Below, piece after piece: positions 17,870-26,642 of a stretch of 41,727 nt of DNA. This DNA comes from Bacillus sp. 7884-1 (lineage in GTDB: Bacteria; Bacillota; Bacilli; Bacillales; Cytobacillaceae): positions 1 to 41,727 of the forward strand of contig NZ_NPDD01000057.1 in assembly GCF_002272245.1 (NCBI RefSeq). Direction: 5' to 3'. Within the stretch, counting starts at the first letter, position 1. Each line of letters begins with the position of its first letter. The position numbers and the translations under genes are program-made. Under the pieces are notes generated by a model. That model was not told the DNA's origin and ran no database searches. It was given only the letters and a program-made list of their open reading frames with translations.

Positions 17870-18775
17870 TTAGTTATTGTCTTTTCTTTTCCGAACTTTC
17901 TTGATATATAGCGTGATGAAAACAGCAGCTATTGCTATGATTCCTAAAATAGGTAGATTACCAACGATAAAAACAATAAAACCTGAAATTGCGGCTAACA
18001 GCATGTTAGTACTTTTCATAAATTGTTTTTTTGTTTTATCCCAAGTATTAAGATCTTCATCTTCAAGATTAGGCACAATGACTTTATTTTCATAAAGTGA
18101 AATATGGATGGTTGAAAGTGAGGTTTGATTTTCTAGGTATTTCATTCTCCCTTGTATCGTTTCAATATCCTCTTGTACTGCAGCAAGGTCAGCTGAAATC
18201 TTTAAAAGATCTTCTGTTTTCTCTGCTGTTTTCATGAATAAGGTTAACCGTTCTTCTACTACTCTTTTGGACTTTAGTCTGGACTCCAGGTCGACAAACT
18301 CTTCGGTTACATCTATTCCAGTAATATTTCTCTGTAGGACCTCAGCTGCCTGACCCTCAGCATCATGCAAAAAGGCTTGGAAATTCTTTTGGGGTATCCG
18401 AACGGTGATTCGTCCACTAACTTGCTCTACTCCATCTTTTGATACATTAGACTCAGAGATATAGCCGCCATACTTAACTACTTGAGCTTCTATGTTTTGT
18501 ATAGTTTGTTCAAACTTTTTCACACGAAGCTGTAAATCTGCTTGATAGATGACCATTTGATTAGGGACCTCTAATTCCACCTGCGCTGCTGCCTCTTGTT
18601 TTGTACTATTATCTAATGCTACTTGTGATTTTTCTTCCATATCAGCCTGTCCTGAATCCATTTCCGCACTTTGGTCACTGCTCATCTTCGCTTCTTCACT
18701 TTTACTGTTAGAACTGCAAGCAGCTAGGAAAAGACATAGAGAAATCAAAGCAAGTAATCTCACCATTTTTTTCAT
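17870..18775 (-). CDS. DUF4349 domain lipoprotein
   Basis: 301 residues. N-terminal lipobox LAAC (Cys20), then a low-complexity Ser/Glu/Gln spacer, then the DUF4349 domain with a coiled-coil middle (about 70-245), and a C-terminal transmembrane segment (about 255-290) followed by a basic tail KKVRKRKDNN. It should therefore be attached to the membrane at both ends with the coiled coil outside. I chose ATG 18775 because GGGGGTAAG precedes it and the signal peptide starts there. Function unknown. Confidence 0.85.
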   Translation of the reverse strand: MKKMVRLLALISLCLFLAACSSNSKSEEAKMSSDQSAEMDSGQADMEEKSQVALDNSTKQEAAAQVELEVPNQMVIYQADLQLRVKKFEQTIQNIEAQVVKYGGYISESNVSKDGVEQVSGRITVRIPQKNFQAFLHDAEGQAAEVLQRNITGIDVTEEFVDLESRLKSKRVVEERLTLFMKTAEKTEDLLKISADLAAVQEDIETIQGRMKYLENQTSLSTIHISLYENKVIVPNLEDEDLNTWDKTKKQFMKSTNMLLAAISGFIVFIVGNLPILGIIAIAAVFITLYIKKVRKRKDNN

Positions 18776-18841
18776 GTAACTTACCCCCTTTTGTCTATTT
18801 ATTAATATCGACGATAGAAAGTTCATATAGTTACATAAAAA

Positions 18842-18873
18842 TAAAAAAGACCGCTCGTTGAAAACGAACAGTC
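18842..18873 (-). terminator. Terminator after ykuV
   Basis: GACTGTTCGTT / AACGAGCGGTC stem on the minus strand followed by TTTTTTATTTTT. Confidence 0.85.
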
Positions 18874-18886
18874 ACCTGTATCACAC

Positions 18887-19342
18887 TTATTCTGTTTTCT
18901 CTAATTCGTCTAATACACGGTTAACTCTTTTTTCGAGCATTTTCATGCCGCTGCCGCCTGCTTGGAAATGGCGAAGTTTCCCCTCACGGTCAAATACATA
19001 ATAAGCAGGAACATATTGATTTTCAAATGCCTCAGCAAGTTTATGTTCACTATCAACAAAAATAGGCTGATTAATTCCATGTTCTGCGGCTACTTTTTTA
19101 ATTTGCTCCATATTTAAGTCCTCTTCAGACCTTGGCATATGAACAGCCACTACATTTAATTTATCTTTATATTGATCTCGGAATTGATTAACCTGCGGCA
19201 TAGCTTCTTTACATAAGTAACAGCTGACGGACCAGAAATGGATCAGAGTTGGTTTCTCTCCAACTAAATCCTCTTTTGTAACTTCCCCATTTAACCATTC
19301 CACTGCTCCAGATAATTCTGGCATTGGCTCACGTAATTTCAT
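18887..19342 (-). CDS. ykuV: Thioredoxin-like thiol-disulfide oxidoreductase YkuV
   Basis: 151 residues, TlpA/ResA-like thioredoxin fold, with the active site C41-Y-L-C44 after HFWSVS and the cis-Pro region VPAYYVFD. It is very similar to B. subtilis YkuV, a cytoplasmic thiol-disulfide oxidoreductase, and lacks the membrane anchor of ResA. It follows ykuU, a peroxiredoxin, from which a terminator-like hairpin separates it, suggesting a redox pair expressed at different levels. GGAGATACGTC precedes the ATG. Confidence 0.93.
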   Translation of the reverse strand: MKLREPMPELSGAVEWLNGEVTKEDLVGEKPTLIHFWSVSCYLCKEAMPQVNQFRDQYKDKLNVVAVHMPRSEEDLNMEQIKKVAAEHGINQPIFVDSEHKLAEAFENQYVPAYYVFDREGKLRHFQAGGSGMKMLEKRVNRVLDELEKTE

Positions 19343-19359
19343 GACGTATCTCCTTTTTA

Positions 19360-19387
19360 AAAAAGACCTAACTCAAATTGTTAGGCC
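19360..19387 (-). terminator. Hairpin between ykuU and ykuV
   Basis: GGCCTAAC / GTTAGGTC on the minus strand followed by TTTTTT; a likely terminator or partial terminator inside the ykuU-ykuV unit. Confidence 0.75.
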
Positions 19388-19413
19388 ATCATCTTTATAT
19401 TTTTCAGTATTAA

Positions 19414-19962
19414 TTAAGCATTAAGTGTTGCTTGTCCTGGCTTCCAGTTAGCTGGGCAAAGTCCGCCAGTTTGTAGTGCTTGAAGTACGCGTAATGTCTC
19501 ATCTACATCACGGCCAATATTGTTGTGGTTAACTACAGAATACATTAATTCACCTTCTGGGCTGATGATGAATAAGCCGCGAAGCGCAATACCTTCTTCT
19601 TCAATTAAGACACCGTAGTCGCGAGCAACCACATGGTTGGTATCTGCTGCTAACGGATAGTTTAGTTCACCCAGACCGTTGTTTTTGCGGTCTGTATTAA
19701 TCCAAGCAAGGTGTGTATGAATAGTATCAGTAGAAGCACCGATTACAACTGCATCAAGATCATCAAATTCTTCATAACGATCTGAAACTGCTGTAATTTC
19801 TGTTGGACAAACAAAAGTAAAGTCCATTGGATAGAAGAATAAAACAGTCCATTTGTCGTTTTTGATGTTCTCTTCAAGGCTTACTTTTCCAAATTCTTTG
19901 TTCGGCAAGACTGCATCCATTTCAAATCTAGGTGCTTGCTTTGCTACCATACGTTCTGGCAT
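19414..19962 (-). CDS. ykuU: 2-Cys peroxiredoxin YkuU
   Basis: 182 residues, AhpC/TSA family. The peroxidatic Cys52 lies in DFTFVCPTE and the resolving Cys169 in GGLCPANW, so it is a typical 2-Cys enzyme that reduces hydrogen peroxide and organic peroxides. It matches YkuU of B. subtilis, which also stands just before ykuV. GGAGGG precedes the ATG at 19962. YkuV is a plausible reductant, but this is inferred from proximity. Confidence 0.93.
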   Translation of the reverse strand: MPERMVAKQAPRFEMDAVLPNKEFGKVSLEENIKNDKWTVLFFYPMDFTFVCPTEITAVSDRYEEFDDLDAVVIGASTDTIHTHLAWINTDRKNNGLGELNYPLAADTNHVVARDYGVLIEEEGIALRGLFIISPEGELMYSVVNHNNIGRDVDETLRVLQALQTGGLCPANWKPGQATLNA

Positions 19963-20115
19963 GTTAATCCCTCCAAATGATTAATTAGTTCCTTCATTGG
20001 TTTACCCTTTTTACATAAAGAATAAACGACGATATGTAACAATCTTTTCTAATTTTCAGTTTAACATTTACAGACAAAAGAATAAAATAATACGCCTATC
20101 TTGCGGAAATTAACA

Positions 20116-21234
20116 TCAATTTCCTTTAAATGTTAGATAACTGGTGAGCATATTTATAGCGACTTCTATTGCTTCTTCGTTCGGATTTAATTTAGCATGG
20201 TGGAGACCATACGGGGAATCCACTCCCAGCCAAAACATTAAACCGGGTATTTCCTTTAACATGTAACCGAAATCTTCACCGGTCATGGCTTCACTGCATT
20301 CGATAACATCAATAGTGGTCTGTTCTTTCATAAATTGTATGAAATCTCTTGTAATATTCTCATTATTGTATACCTGGTGGTACATGGACCCGTAATCAAT
20401 AAGGGCTTCACATTCAAAGCTGGTTTCTATCCCTTTCACGACAGCATTGATTCGTTGTTTGACCTTATCCATTGAATCATCAGATAGTGTTCTTATGGTT
20501 CCCTCAAGTCTTGCCTTTTCAGCAATAATATTCTGCACAGTACCGCTAGTAATTTTGCCAATTGTAATCACTGCACTATCTAATGGATTTACATTACGTG
20601 ATATGATTGTTTGCAGCTGACCTACAAGTGAACAGGCCGCAATCACCATATCATTTGTTAGATGTGGATAGGCTGCGTGTCCACCCTTGCCTTTTAGGTC
20701 AATAAACAACTCAGATGTATTTGCAAATAATAATCCCTCTTTTAAGGCAATAGATCCGACAGGATATTCGGGTGCGATATGGAGGGCAAAAATAATATCC
20801 GGCTTCCATTCCTGCATGATGTCGGATTTTAGCATTGGTTCTGCACCGCCTGGCCCCTCTTCAGCAGGTTGAAAAATAAATAGCAGGTCATCCTCAATTG
20901 GATTTTGTACAAAGTGTGTTAAAACACCAAGAGCGATACTCATATGAAAGTCGTGACCACAGGCATGCATTTGTTCCTGATGTGTTGAAGAGAATTCTAA
21001 TCCTGTTTCCTCAACAATCGGTAGACCATCAATATCGGCACGATAGCCGATTATTTTTCTAGGATGAAAACCCTTAACCTTAACAAAAAGTCCTGTTTTC
21101 CATTTTTTTATGGATACTCGCTCCTGTGATAAGGTTTCTAAATATGATAACAAATATGCTTGTGTTTTATATTCTTGGAATCCTAATTCTGGTATGAGAT
21201 GAAGATCTCGTCGAATCTTAACAAAAGGGTTCAT
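20116..21234 (-). CDS. dapL: N-acetyldiaminopimelate deacetylase
   Basis: 372 residues, M20 amidohydrolase family. Metal-binding HACGHD (90-95) and [10 protein letters not shown] near 129-138 are clear. It removes acetate from N-acetyl-LL-diaminopimelate in the acetylase branch of lysine and peptidoglycan-precursor synthesis (YkuR in B. subtilis). It follows dapH in the same direction. GGAGTGG lies before the ATG at 21234. General hippurate hydrolases look similar, but linkage to dapH decides the call. Confidence 0.93.
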   Translation of the reverse strand: MNPFVKIRRDLHLIPELGFQEYKTQAYLLSYLETLSQERVSIKKWKTGLFVKVKGFHPRKIIGYRADIDGLPIVEETGLEFSSTHQEQMHACGHDFHMSIALGVLTHFVQNPIEDDLLFIFQPAEEGPGGAEPMLKSDIMQEWKPDIIFALHIAPEYPVGSIALKEGLLFANTSELFIDLKGKGGHAAYPHLTNDMVIAACSLVGQLQTIISRNVNPLDSAVITIGKITSGTVQNIIAEKARLEGTIRTLSDDSMDKVKQRINAVVKGIETSFECEALIDYGSMYHQVYNNENITRDFIQFMKEQTTIDVIECSEAMTGEDFGYMLKEIPGLMFWLGVDSPYGLHHAKLNPNEEAIEVAINMLTSYLTFKGN

Positions 21235-21253
21235 TCTTGTCCACTCCTATACT

Positions 21254-21283
21254 AGAAAGAAAGCGTGGAAATTATCCACGCTC
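21254..21283 (-). terminator. Hairpin between dapH and dapL
   Basis: AGCGTGGA (21262-21269) / TCCACGCT (21275-21282) with minus-strand exit TTCTTTC; likely a partial terminator. Confidence 0.6.
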
Positions 21284-21296
21284 CTTTGTCATAATT

Positions 21297-22007
21297 CTAT
21301 AGTTGGCGAAGTTCTTGCATGATTTCGGTTTTTGATTTTGTCTTCTCATCGATATCCTTAATTTTCCTTGCAGGGGTCCCAGCTACAACTGTATAAGGAG
21401 GAACATCCTTCGTAACTACTGCACCAGCAGCAACTACCGAGCCTTGTCCAACTCTAACACCTTCTAATACTACTGCATTTGCACCAATTAGAACATCATC
21501 TTCGATTATAACAGGTTGTGCGGATGGCGGCTCGATAACACCAGCTAAAACGGTCCCAGCACCAATATGACAGTTCTTCCCAACGGTAGCTCTGCCACCA
21601 AGAACAACACCCATGTCGATCATTGTTTTTTCACCAATAACAGCGCCAATATTAATAACTGCACCCATCATGATAACCGCATTATCCCCAATTTCTACCT
21701 GGTCACGAATCGTTACTCCCGGTTCGATTCTAGCATTAATATTTTTAGTATTTAGTAATGGAATCGCTGAATTGCGGCGATCATTTTCAACTACGTAATC
21801 TTCAATTTTTCCTTGGTTTGATTCTAACGCAGGGTTAATATCTGACCATTCACCAAAAACCACACCGGTATTACCATTAATAAAAGTTTTAGAATTGCTT
21901 CCAAAATCGATACCTTCTAAGTCACCTTTTACATAAACCTTTACAGGTGTTGATTTTTTACTGTTTTGAATAAAAGAAATAATTTCATTTGCATCCATCA
22001 TTTTCAT
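21297..22007 (-). CDS. dapH: Tetrahydrodipicolinate N-acetyltransferase
   Basis: 236 residues, the length of B. subtilis DapH/YkuQ. An N-terminal domain (about 1-85) precedes hexapeptide repeats (IGDNAV, IGAVIG, IGAGTV and others, about 90-205) that form a left-handed beta-helix trimer. It acetylates tetrahydrodipicolinate with acetyl-CoA. ATG 22007 is chosen because GGAGG lies before it and the conserved N-terminus [16 protein letters not shown] begins there. The third enzyme of the branch, PatA, is encoded at 31541 on the other strand. Confidence 0.95.
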   Translation of the reverse strand: MKMMDANEIISFIQNSKKSTPVKVYVKGDLEGIDFGSNSKTFINGNTGVVFGEWSDINPALESNQGKIEDYVVENDRRNSAIPLLNTKNINARIEPGVTIRDQVEIGDNAVIMMGAVINIGAVIGEKTMIDMGVVLGGRATVGKNCHIGAGTVLAGVIEPPSAQPVIIEDDVLIGANAVVLEGVRVGQGSVVAAGAVVTKDVPPYTVVAGTPARKIKDIDEKTKSKTEIMQELRQL

Positions 22008-22085
22008 AAGTATTACCTCCAACTAGAATTAAAATTTACTTTATCAAACAAAAGTGTTGAAAACAAGAAAAATGAATAACAAGCA

Positions 22086-22967
22086 TTAACTGCTATGACT
22101 GCTATGTTCTTTAATAAGATCCACAAATGCCTGCACCTGTTTAAGCTGAAAGGATGACTCATATGCTAATAACCATGTATCACGTTTAAGGGAATCACCA
22201 TTTTCATCAAGTAACGGAATTTTGTAAATTTCCTTTTCGGTGTTACTCAACGTAATGCCTGGTAAGATAGAATACCCTAAACCATTGAAGGTTAATTGCT
22301 TACATGTCTCTATTTGATCAACAATGATCGTTCTTTTAGGTGAAGTTTTGAATTGACGCATCCACCAATCCTGAATTTCTTGATAATAATTAGAATCACT
22401 TTTAAATTGGATGAAGGGCCTATCCGTTTCTAACAGCTGTTCAGGTCTGGTAATGTTTCTATCCACCAAGAAAAGCGGGTCGCTAAAAAGTTTGATTTTA
22501 ACCCCTTTCCAATCTGGCAAACCTCGAATGATTCCAATATGTACTTGATCATCATAAAGACTTTTCAATATTTCACTGCTCCACCCCGTTATGAGTGAAA
22601 TTTTTGCTTGCGGATAGGTATCACTATACTTTTTTAAAACGGGTGGCAGCCAATTTTGACCTACAATCGAAGCAACTGCAATCTTTAAGGTTCCTGATAC
22701 CCCCGATTGAAGAGAATGGATACTTTCCCGGACCTTTTCTTCTTTAACCAGCACCTCATTTACAAACTGAATGACTTGTTCTCCGGCTGGGGTAAGTGAA
22801 AGTCCTTTTTGAGAGCGGATAAAAATTCTTGTTCCCCACTCTTTCTCTATCGTTTGCAGACGCTGAGAAAGCGCCGGCTGAGATACGAATAGCCTCTCCG
22901 AAGCTTTTCGCATATTCATTTCTTGGGCTAATACAGATAATAAGTGAAATTCAGATATTGAGGACAA
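22086..22967 (-). CDS. ccpC: LysR-family citrate-responsive regulator CcpC
   Basis: 293 residues from the TTG at 22967, the same as B. subtilis CcpC (YkuM). The N-terminal helix-turn-helix (NMRKASERLFVSQPALSQRL) and the LysR effector domain (about 90-290, ending in a DTWLLAYE segment) are clear. CcpC represses TCA-branch genes such as citB and citZ and is relieved by citrate. I prefer TTG 22967 to ATG 22973, because AAAGGTGG directly abuts that ATG but lies 6 bases before the TTG. It sits beside dapH as in B. subtilis. Confidence 0.92.
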   Translation of the reverse strand: MSSISEFHLLSVLAQEMNMRKASERLFVSQPALSQRLQTIEKEWGTRIFIRSQKGLSLTPAGEQVIQFVNEVLVKEEKVRESIHSLQSGVSGTLKIAVASIVGQNWLPPVLKKYSDTYPQAKISLITGWSSEILKSLYDDQVHIGIIRGLPDWKGVKIKLFSDPLFLVDRNITRPEQLLETDRPFIQFKSDSNYYQEIQDWWMRQFKTSPKRTIIVDQIETCKQLTFNGLGYSILPGITLSNTEKEIYKIPLLDENGDSLKRDTWLLAYESSFQLKQVQAFVDLIKEHSSHSS

Positions 22968-23060
22968 AACCATCCACCTTTATGCATTATTAGACATCCG
23001 CATTTCTTATTATATAGAGAATATTAAAACATTTCATTAATAAGCTTTCTTTTTTTTCAG

Positions 23061-23093
23061 AAAAAATAGCTCTGCATCATCACGAAGCAGAGC
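23061..23093 (-). terminator. Terminator overlapping the end of the MFS gene
   Basis: GCTCTGC / GCAGAGC stem; the minus strand continues TATTTTTTC. The transporter stop codon lies in the loop. Confidence 0.75.
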
Positions 23094-24591
23094 CTTTTTT
23101 ATGTTTGGGAATAAATGAAATCAGGATTAAACTCACAAGTGCAAAGGTAAGAACAACATAATATACCCAATGTAATGATTGAGTCAGCCCTTCCTGAAGG
23201 AGTTCCCGAGCTGATTCAGATAAATTGGAGCGCTCATCTTCCTTTAATAAAAGGTTTGCAGAATCCACGGTTAGTTTTTCCTCAGATTGTTTGGAGTTAT
23301 CACTAAGAAAATTGCCCAGCCGATTATTGAGAATTCCGCCAAGTAAGGCTGCACCAATTGTGTTTCCTAAATTCCTCATAAACATATTGGCAGCTGTTGC
23401 GATTCCTCTTTGCTGCCAGCTTACTGTTGCTTGAATGGAGACAATAAAAGCCGTTGATGTTAAACCCATACCAAAGCCAACAATAAGAGACCCTAATGCA
23501 GCCCAGAGAGGCCCAGAGGAGCCTGTCATCGTGACAAATACTATACTGCCGATAATTAAGGCGACACCTCCAATAAGGGAGGTTTTACGGTATCCCAATG
23601 AAATAAGCATCCTTCCAGAAAGCGTCGAAGCAATAGGCCAGCCAATGGACATAGCTGTTAATGTAAATCCTGCAACGATTGGTGTTTGTTCCATTACCCC
23701 TTGAACAAATGTAGGAAGAAAACTTGAAATTCCTATCAACATAATACCCGTAGTTAAAGAGGTTACATTCGCAACAAAAATAGATCGTTCCTTCCAAATA
23801 TTAAAGGGCATTACAGGCTCTTTCGCCCGGCCTTCGTGATAGACAAACAGACTAATCGTTACAATAAATATGACAATTAAGCTGACAATTTGCCAGGAGC
23901 CCCATGACCATCGTCCTCCGCCCTCCACTAACAAAAACATAAATGAGGAAATAGACAGAGTTAATAGGAATGCACCTATGTAATCAATTTCATGTTTTTT
24001 CTTTTCAACGTTCTCGTGAAGATAGAATCCTATACCAATCAAAGAAAGAATCCCTAGAGGAATATTTATCCAAAAAACATAATTCCAGCTTACATATTGA
24101 ACGAGTATTCCACCTACTGCTGGTCCCGTAACAGCAGAGATTCCCCATACACTTGCTAAATACCCCTGAACTTTTGCTCTTTCCTCGGCAGAGTAAATAT
24201 CACCAACAATAGTGGTTGCAATCGGAGTAACAGCACCTGCCCCAAACCCTTGGATTAATCGAAAAATAATAAGTGCTTCCATCGAAGTCGCAAAGCCGCA
24301 GAGGATGGAGCCAATTAAAAAGATAGTGATTCCAATAAAGAGAATCGGTTTTCTACCGAAAAGATCAGATAATTTCCCATAAATCAGGACTGTTACCGCA
24401 TTCATTAATAGATACGCTGAAAAAACCCAGCTATAGAGAGTAAAGCCACCTAAGTCAGCAACAATAGCAGGCATGGCAGTTGAAACAATCGTTGCTTCAA
24501 TCGCTCCCATAAACATTGCTAGCATTACGGCTGCTAGTACAAGTGGTCTATTCGTCCTTCCTCTCTTAGATTTGGTAATTGGATTAGCCAT
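23080..24591 (-). CDS. DHA2-family multidrug efflux transporter (MFS, 14 TM)
   Basis: 503 residues with about 14 hydrophobic helices, typical of the EmrB/QacA (DHA2) group of proton-drug antiporters. Motif A is seen at GKLSDLFGRKPI (loop 2-3), and motif C at VTGPAVGG in helix 5. The C-terminus is a hydrophilic loop (SDNSKQSEEK...) then a last helix and a basic tail. It has its own GAGGTG site and a terminator. It is not part of this neighbourhood in B. subtilis, so it was probably inserted later. The substrate cannot be told. Confidence 0.88.
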   Translation of the reverse strand: MANPITKSKRGRTNRPLVLAAVMLAMFMGAIEATIVSTAMPAIVADLGGFTLYSWVFSAYLLMNAVTVLIYGKLSDLFGRKPILFIGITIFLIGSILCGFATSMEALIIFRLIQGFGAGAVTPIATTIVGDIYSAEERAKVQGYLASVWGISAVTGPAVGGILVQYVSWNYVFWINIPLGILSLIGIGFYLHENVEKKKHEIDYIGAFLLTLSISSFMFLLVEGGGRWSWGSWQIVSLIVIFIVTISLFVYHEGRAKEPVMPFNIWKERSIFVANVTSLTTGIMLIGISSFLPTFVQGVMEQTPIVAGFTLTAMSIGWPIASTLSGRMLISLGYRKTSLIGGVALIIGSIVFVTMTGSSGPLWAALGSLIVGFGMGLTSTAFIVSIQATVSWQQRGIATAANMFMRNLGNTIGAALLGGILNNRLGNFLSDNSKQSEEKLTVDSANLLLKEDERSNLSESARELLQEGLTQSLHWVYYVVLTFALVSLILISFIPKHKKGSAS

Positions 24592-24611
24592 TATTACACC
24601 TCATGTTTCTC

Positions 24612-24643
24612 AATAAAATAATACAGCCCCCTTATGGGAGCCT
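24612..24643 (-). terminator. Terminator after ykuL
   Basis: GGCTCCC-ATAA-GGGGGCT (with wobble pairs) on the minus strand followed by GTATTATTTTATT. Confidence 0.6.
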
Positions 24644-25095
24644 TATTTTTCACTTTTATTCATCTTGTTTACGTCCAAATTCAATTGCATTAACACTGTA
24701 CTTCGAGGCAATATTCCTTCAAAATAACCATCTTCCGTATCAACACAAAGAAATGGATGGTTTACCAAGAGTCTAAGACAGGTTTTGATTGAAGCCGTAA
24801 TCTTTACTCGTGGAACAGAATGATTCATAACCTCTTCCACTCTTTTTTTTTCTAATTGTTCAAACTCAATCCTTTCAAGTCCAAGAATTGAATCCATTAT
24901 AATAGGAGTGCTAATAAGACCATGTAGTTTATAATGCGGATCAAGTACGGGTATTGCTGTATATCCACTTTTAGTAAGGACTAATAATGCATGCTCTAGA
25001 TTATTTCCAACCTGCACATGAGCTACCCGTTCAGAAGGTATCATTAATTTTCGTATATCTATTTCTAAAAATTCACCACTGTGAAGACTAATCAT
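24643..25095 (-). CDS. ykuL: c-di-AMP-binding CBS protein DarB (CbpB/YkuL)
   Basis: 150 residues, two CBS domains (about 18-75 and 85-145). The central NNLEHALLVLTKSGYTAIPVLD segment is nearly identical to B. subtilis YkuL as I recall it, which binds c-di-AMP and, when unbound, stimulates the (p)ppGpp synthetase Rel and pyruvate carboxylase. I chose ATG 25095 (GAGGAG 9 bases upstream) over an upstream extension to 25143. It stands near ccpC as in B. subtilis. KtrC, another c-di-AMP target, is in the same window. Confidence 0.92.
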   Translation of the reverse strand: MISLHSGEFLEIDIRKLMIPSERVAHVQVGNNLEHALLVLTKSGYTAIPVLDPHYKLHGLISTPIIMDSILGLERIEFEQLEKKRVEEVMNHSVPRVKITASIKTCLRLLVNHPFLCVDTEDGYFEGILPRSTVLMQLNLDVNKMNKSEK

Positions 25096-25207
25096 CGCCG
25101 AAAACTCCTCAATGTTTGTTTTACCACATGTATATTCTACCATAGTTCTCGGAGAACTGGTTTTTTTTATGAAAAAGTAATAAATAAGAAATGAAGTTAA
25201 AAAAGAA

Positions 25208-25233
25208 AAAAATAAGGAACCGTTGCCGGCTCC
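25208..25233 (-). terminator. Terminator after ykuJ
   Basis: GGAGCCG-GCAA-CGGTTCC on the minus strand followed by TTATTTTTTT, starting at the ykuJ stop. Confidence 0.85.
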
Positions 25234-25469
25234 TATTGAATTAAATCAAAAATTTCAATTGTAATCATGTCTACATTATCAAATTGATAGCGTTTTGGCT
25301 TTTCCTTTTCATTATATATTTCTAATTCAAAGGTTTCTGTTTTTGGATGAAATGTTACTTGACACTTTCTATCGCCATTTACTTCAAAATAGCGTTGTGC
25401 CGGCTCACCTCCATTAGACTGTTCCTGAAGGTTTTTTAACCGTGTTAATATCCCTTGAAGCTGTGACAT
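25233..25469 (-). CDS. ykuJ: DUF1797 family protein YkuJ
   Basis: 78 residues, one more or less than B. subtilis YkuJ, a small soluble alpha/beta protein of unknown function with known fold. Conserved features are the N-terminal helix MSQLQGILTRLKNLQE and the C-terminal FDNVDMITIEIFDLIQ. GAAAGGAG precedes the ATG at 25469. It lies between ykuL and ykuI as in B. subtilis. Confidence 0.9.
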   Translation of the reverse strand: MSQLQGILTRLKNLQEQSNGGEPAQRYFEVNGDRKCQVTFHPKTETFELEIYNEKEKPKRYQFDNVDMITIEIFDLIQ

Positions 25470-25648
25470 ATGCTCCGTCTCCTTTCAAACACAAGCAAAC
25501 TTTCTACTGTTATGTTTCTCTTTTGGTATATTTCTATCCTTATGGATTTTTTCCAGCATAATTTCATCTGGTGAATATGCCAATATTAAAAGAATAAAAT
25601 AACAGACCGCATCTGTCCATGTAAAAGTGAAAAAAATGGAAACTTTTT

Positions 25649-26152
25649 TTATTTACTTATATTTGCTTTCTTCAAAATGCTATCAGGGATATTATTATAC
25701 AAATATTCGTCCACCTTCCATCCTCCATCCACTTTTCTTAATAATACCCCCTCAAAATGATCTTCGTAGCCAACTGGACCATCTATGGTGGCAGGGAAAA
25801 ATTCAAAAACATAAATGCTTTCGGGTAAAAAGATTACTTTTGTTTTATCCGAATAGTGGAAAAAGGGAATATAAAAAAGTGCAAAATCCGAACCATATGT
25901 AATAAATTTCCCTTTCTCTTCAAAAACGCTCTCTTTCCAAAACAACTTTTGATAAGCTTCTGAAAAGTAGGGATTTAATAAATCATAAATTTCTTCTTTT
26001 GTTCTAGTCCGTTCACTCAGAGAGACCTGAACTTGAAAGGCTTCCTGGAGCATGCTAAATATCTCTTTTTTAGTACTTAGATTTGCTTTTGCCGTTGGGG
26101 ACAAAGGTATTAATAATAAGATGACAAGAAGTAATAGTAAAGTTTTCTTCAT
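25649..26152 (-). CDS. Secreted DUF3993-like protein
   Basis: 167 residues with an N-terminal Sec signal (about 1-24; a long Leu/Ile run then SPTAKA). The mature part resembles the DUF3993 family of Bacillaceae (YGSDFALFYIPFF and VGYEDHFEGVLLRKVDGGWKVDEYLYN), function unknown; it probably works outside the membrane. I chose ATG 26152, with GAGGAGG about 9 bases upstream; a GTG six codons earlier overlaps that site. The family assignment is by memory of motifs only. Confidence 0.72.
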   Translation of the reverse strand: MKKTLLLLLVILLLIPLSPTAKANLSTKKEIFSMLQEAFQVQVSLSERTRTKEEIYDLLNPYFSEAYQKLFWKESVFEEKGKFITYGSDFALFYIPFFHYSDKTKVIFLPESIYVFEFFPATIDGPVGYEDHFEGVLLRKVDGGWKVDEYLYNNIPDSILKKANISK

Positions 26153-26311
26153 TTTCCTTTTCCTCCTCACGGTAAAAATCTTAGGTTATTATTCATTTTA
26201 ACAACAAATATTCCTAATAATCGCAAAAATAAATCGTAAAAAAATATCAGTAATAGACATTAACCTACAAATTATTTGCATATCTAAGGAGAGTCCCCGA
26301 AAAATCTTGAT

Positions 26312-26336
26312 AAAAAATAGGCCTCTATGAGGCCCT
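26312..26336 (-). terminator. Terminator after the 79-residue membrane protein gene
   Basis: AGGGCCTC-ATA-GAGGCCT on the minus strand followed by ATTTTTT, overlapping the stop codon. Confidence 0.85.
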
Positions 26337-26574
26337 AACGTACGAAAGTGATTGCAACAAAAAGGATGATAAACAGAACTAAGGTAAAAAATATACCATA
26401 TGCCCAAAAAATCGGATTGCTCATATAAATATGTCTTTGTACTGGCTCAGCTATTTTTGTATCCAAATCTCCTTCAACTGCTTTTTTCTGTCTGGCCACT
26501 GACAATGTATAAATAAGCGAAACCGCAAGAATTCCAACAATAACTATGGATAGGGCATTAACAAACAGATTCAT
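26335..26574 (-). CDS. Small two-TM membrane protein
   Basis: 79 residues with two clear transmembrane helices (about 4-25 and 55-77) and a charged middle loop. No family recognised. ATG at 26574 has AAGGAGAAATC upstream and the gene ends in a strong terminator, so it is a real small gene. It follows ykuI with a 68-base gap in reverse order of transcription, so it is likely a separate unit. Confidence 0.7.
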   Translation of the reverse strand: MNLFVNALSIVIVGILAVSLIYTLSVARQKKAVEGDLDTKIAEPVQRHIYMSNPIFWAYGIFFTLVLFIILFVAITFVR

Positions 26575-26642
26575 GAGCGATTTCTCCTTTAATAATGTTT
26601 CTATTAAAATTCCACCGTATGAACCATTCTATACTAGATAAG

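Noticed and set aside
20700..22000. Possible lysine riboswitch before dapH/dapL
   Set aside because: The gaps before dapH (about 80 bases) and dapL (62 bases) are too short and show no L-box-like structure.
26198..26407. 69-codon minus-strand frame
   Set aside because: Overlaps the strong terminator and the 79-residue membrane gene in another frame; no ribosome-binding site.
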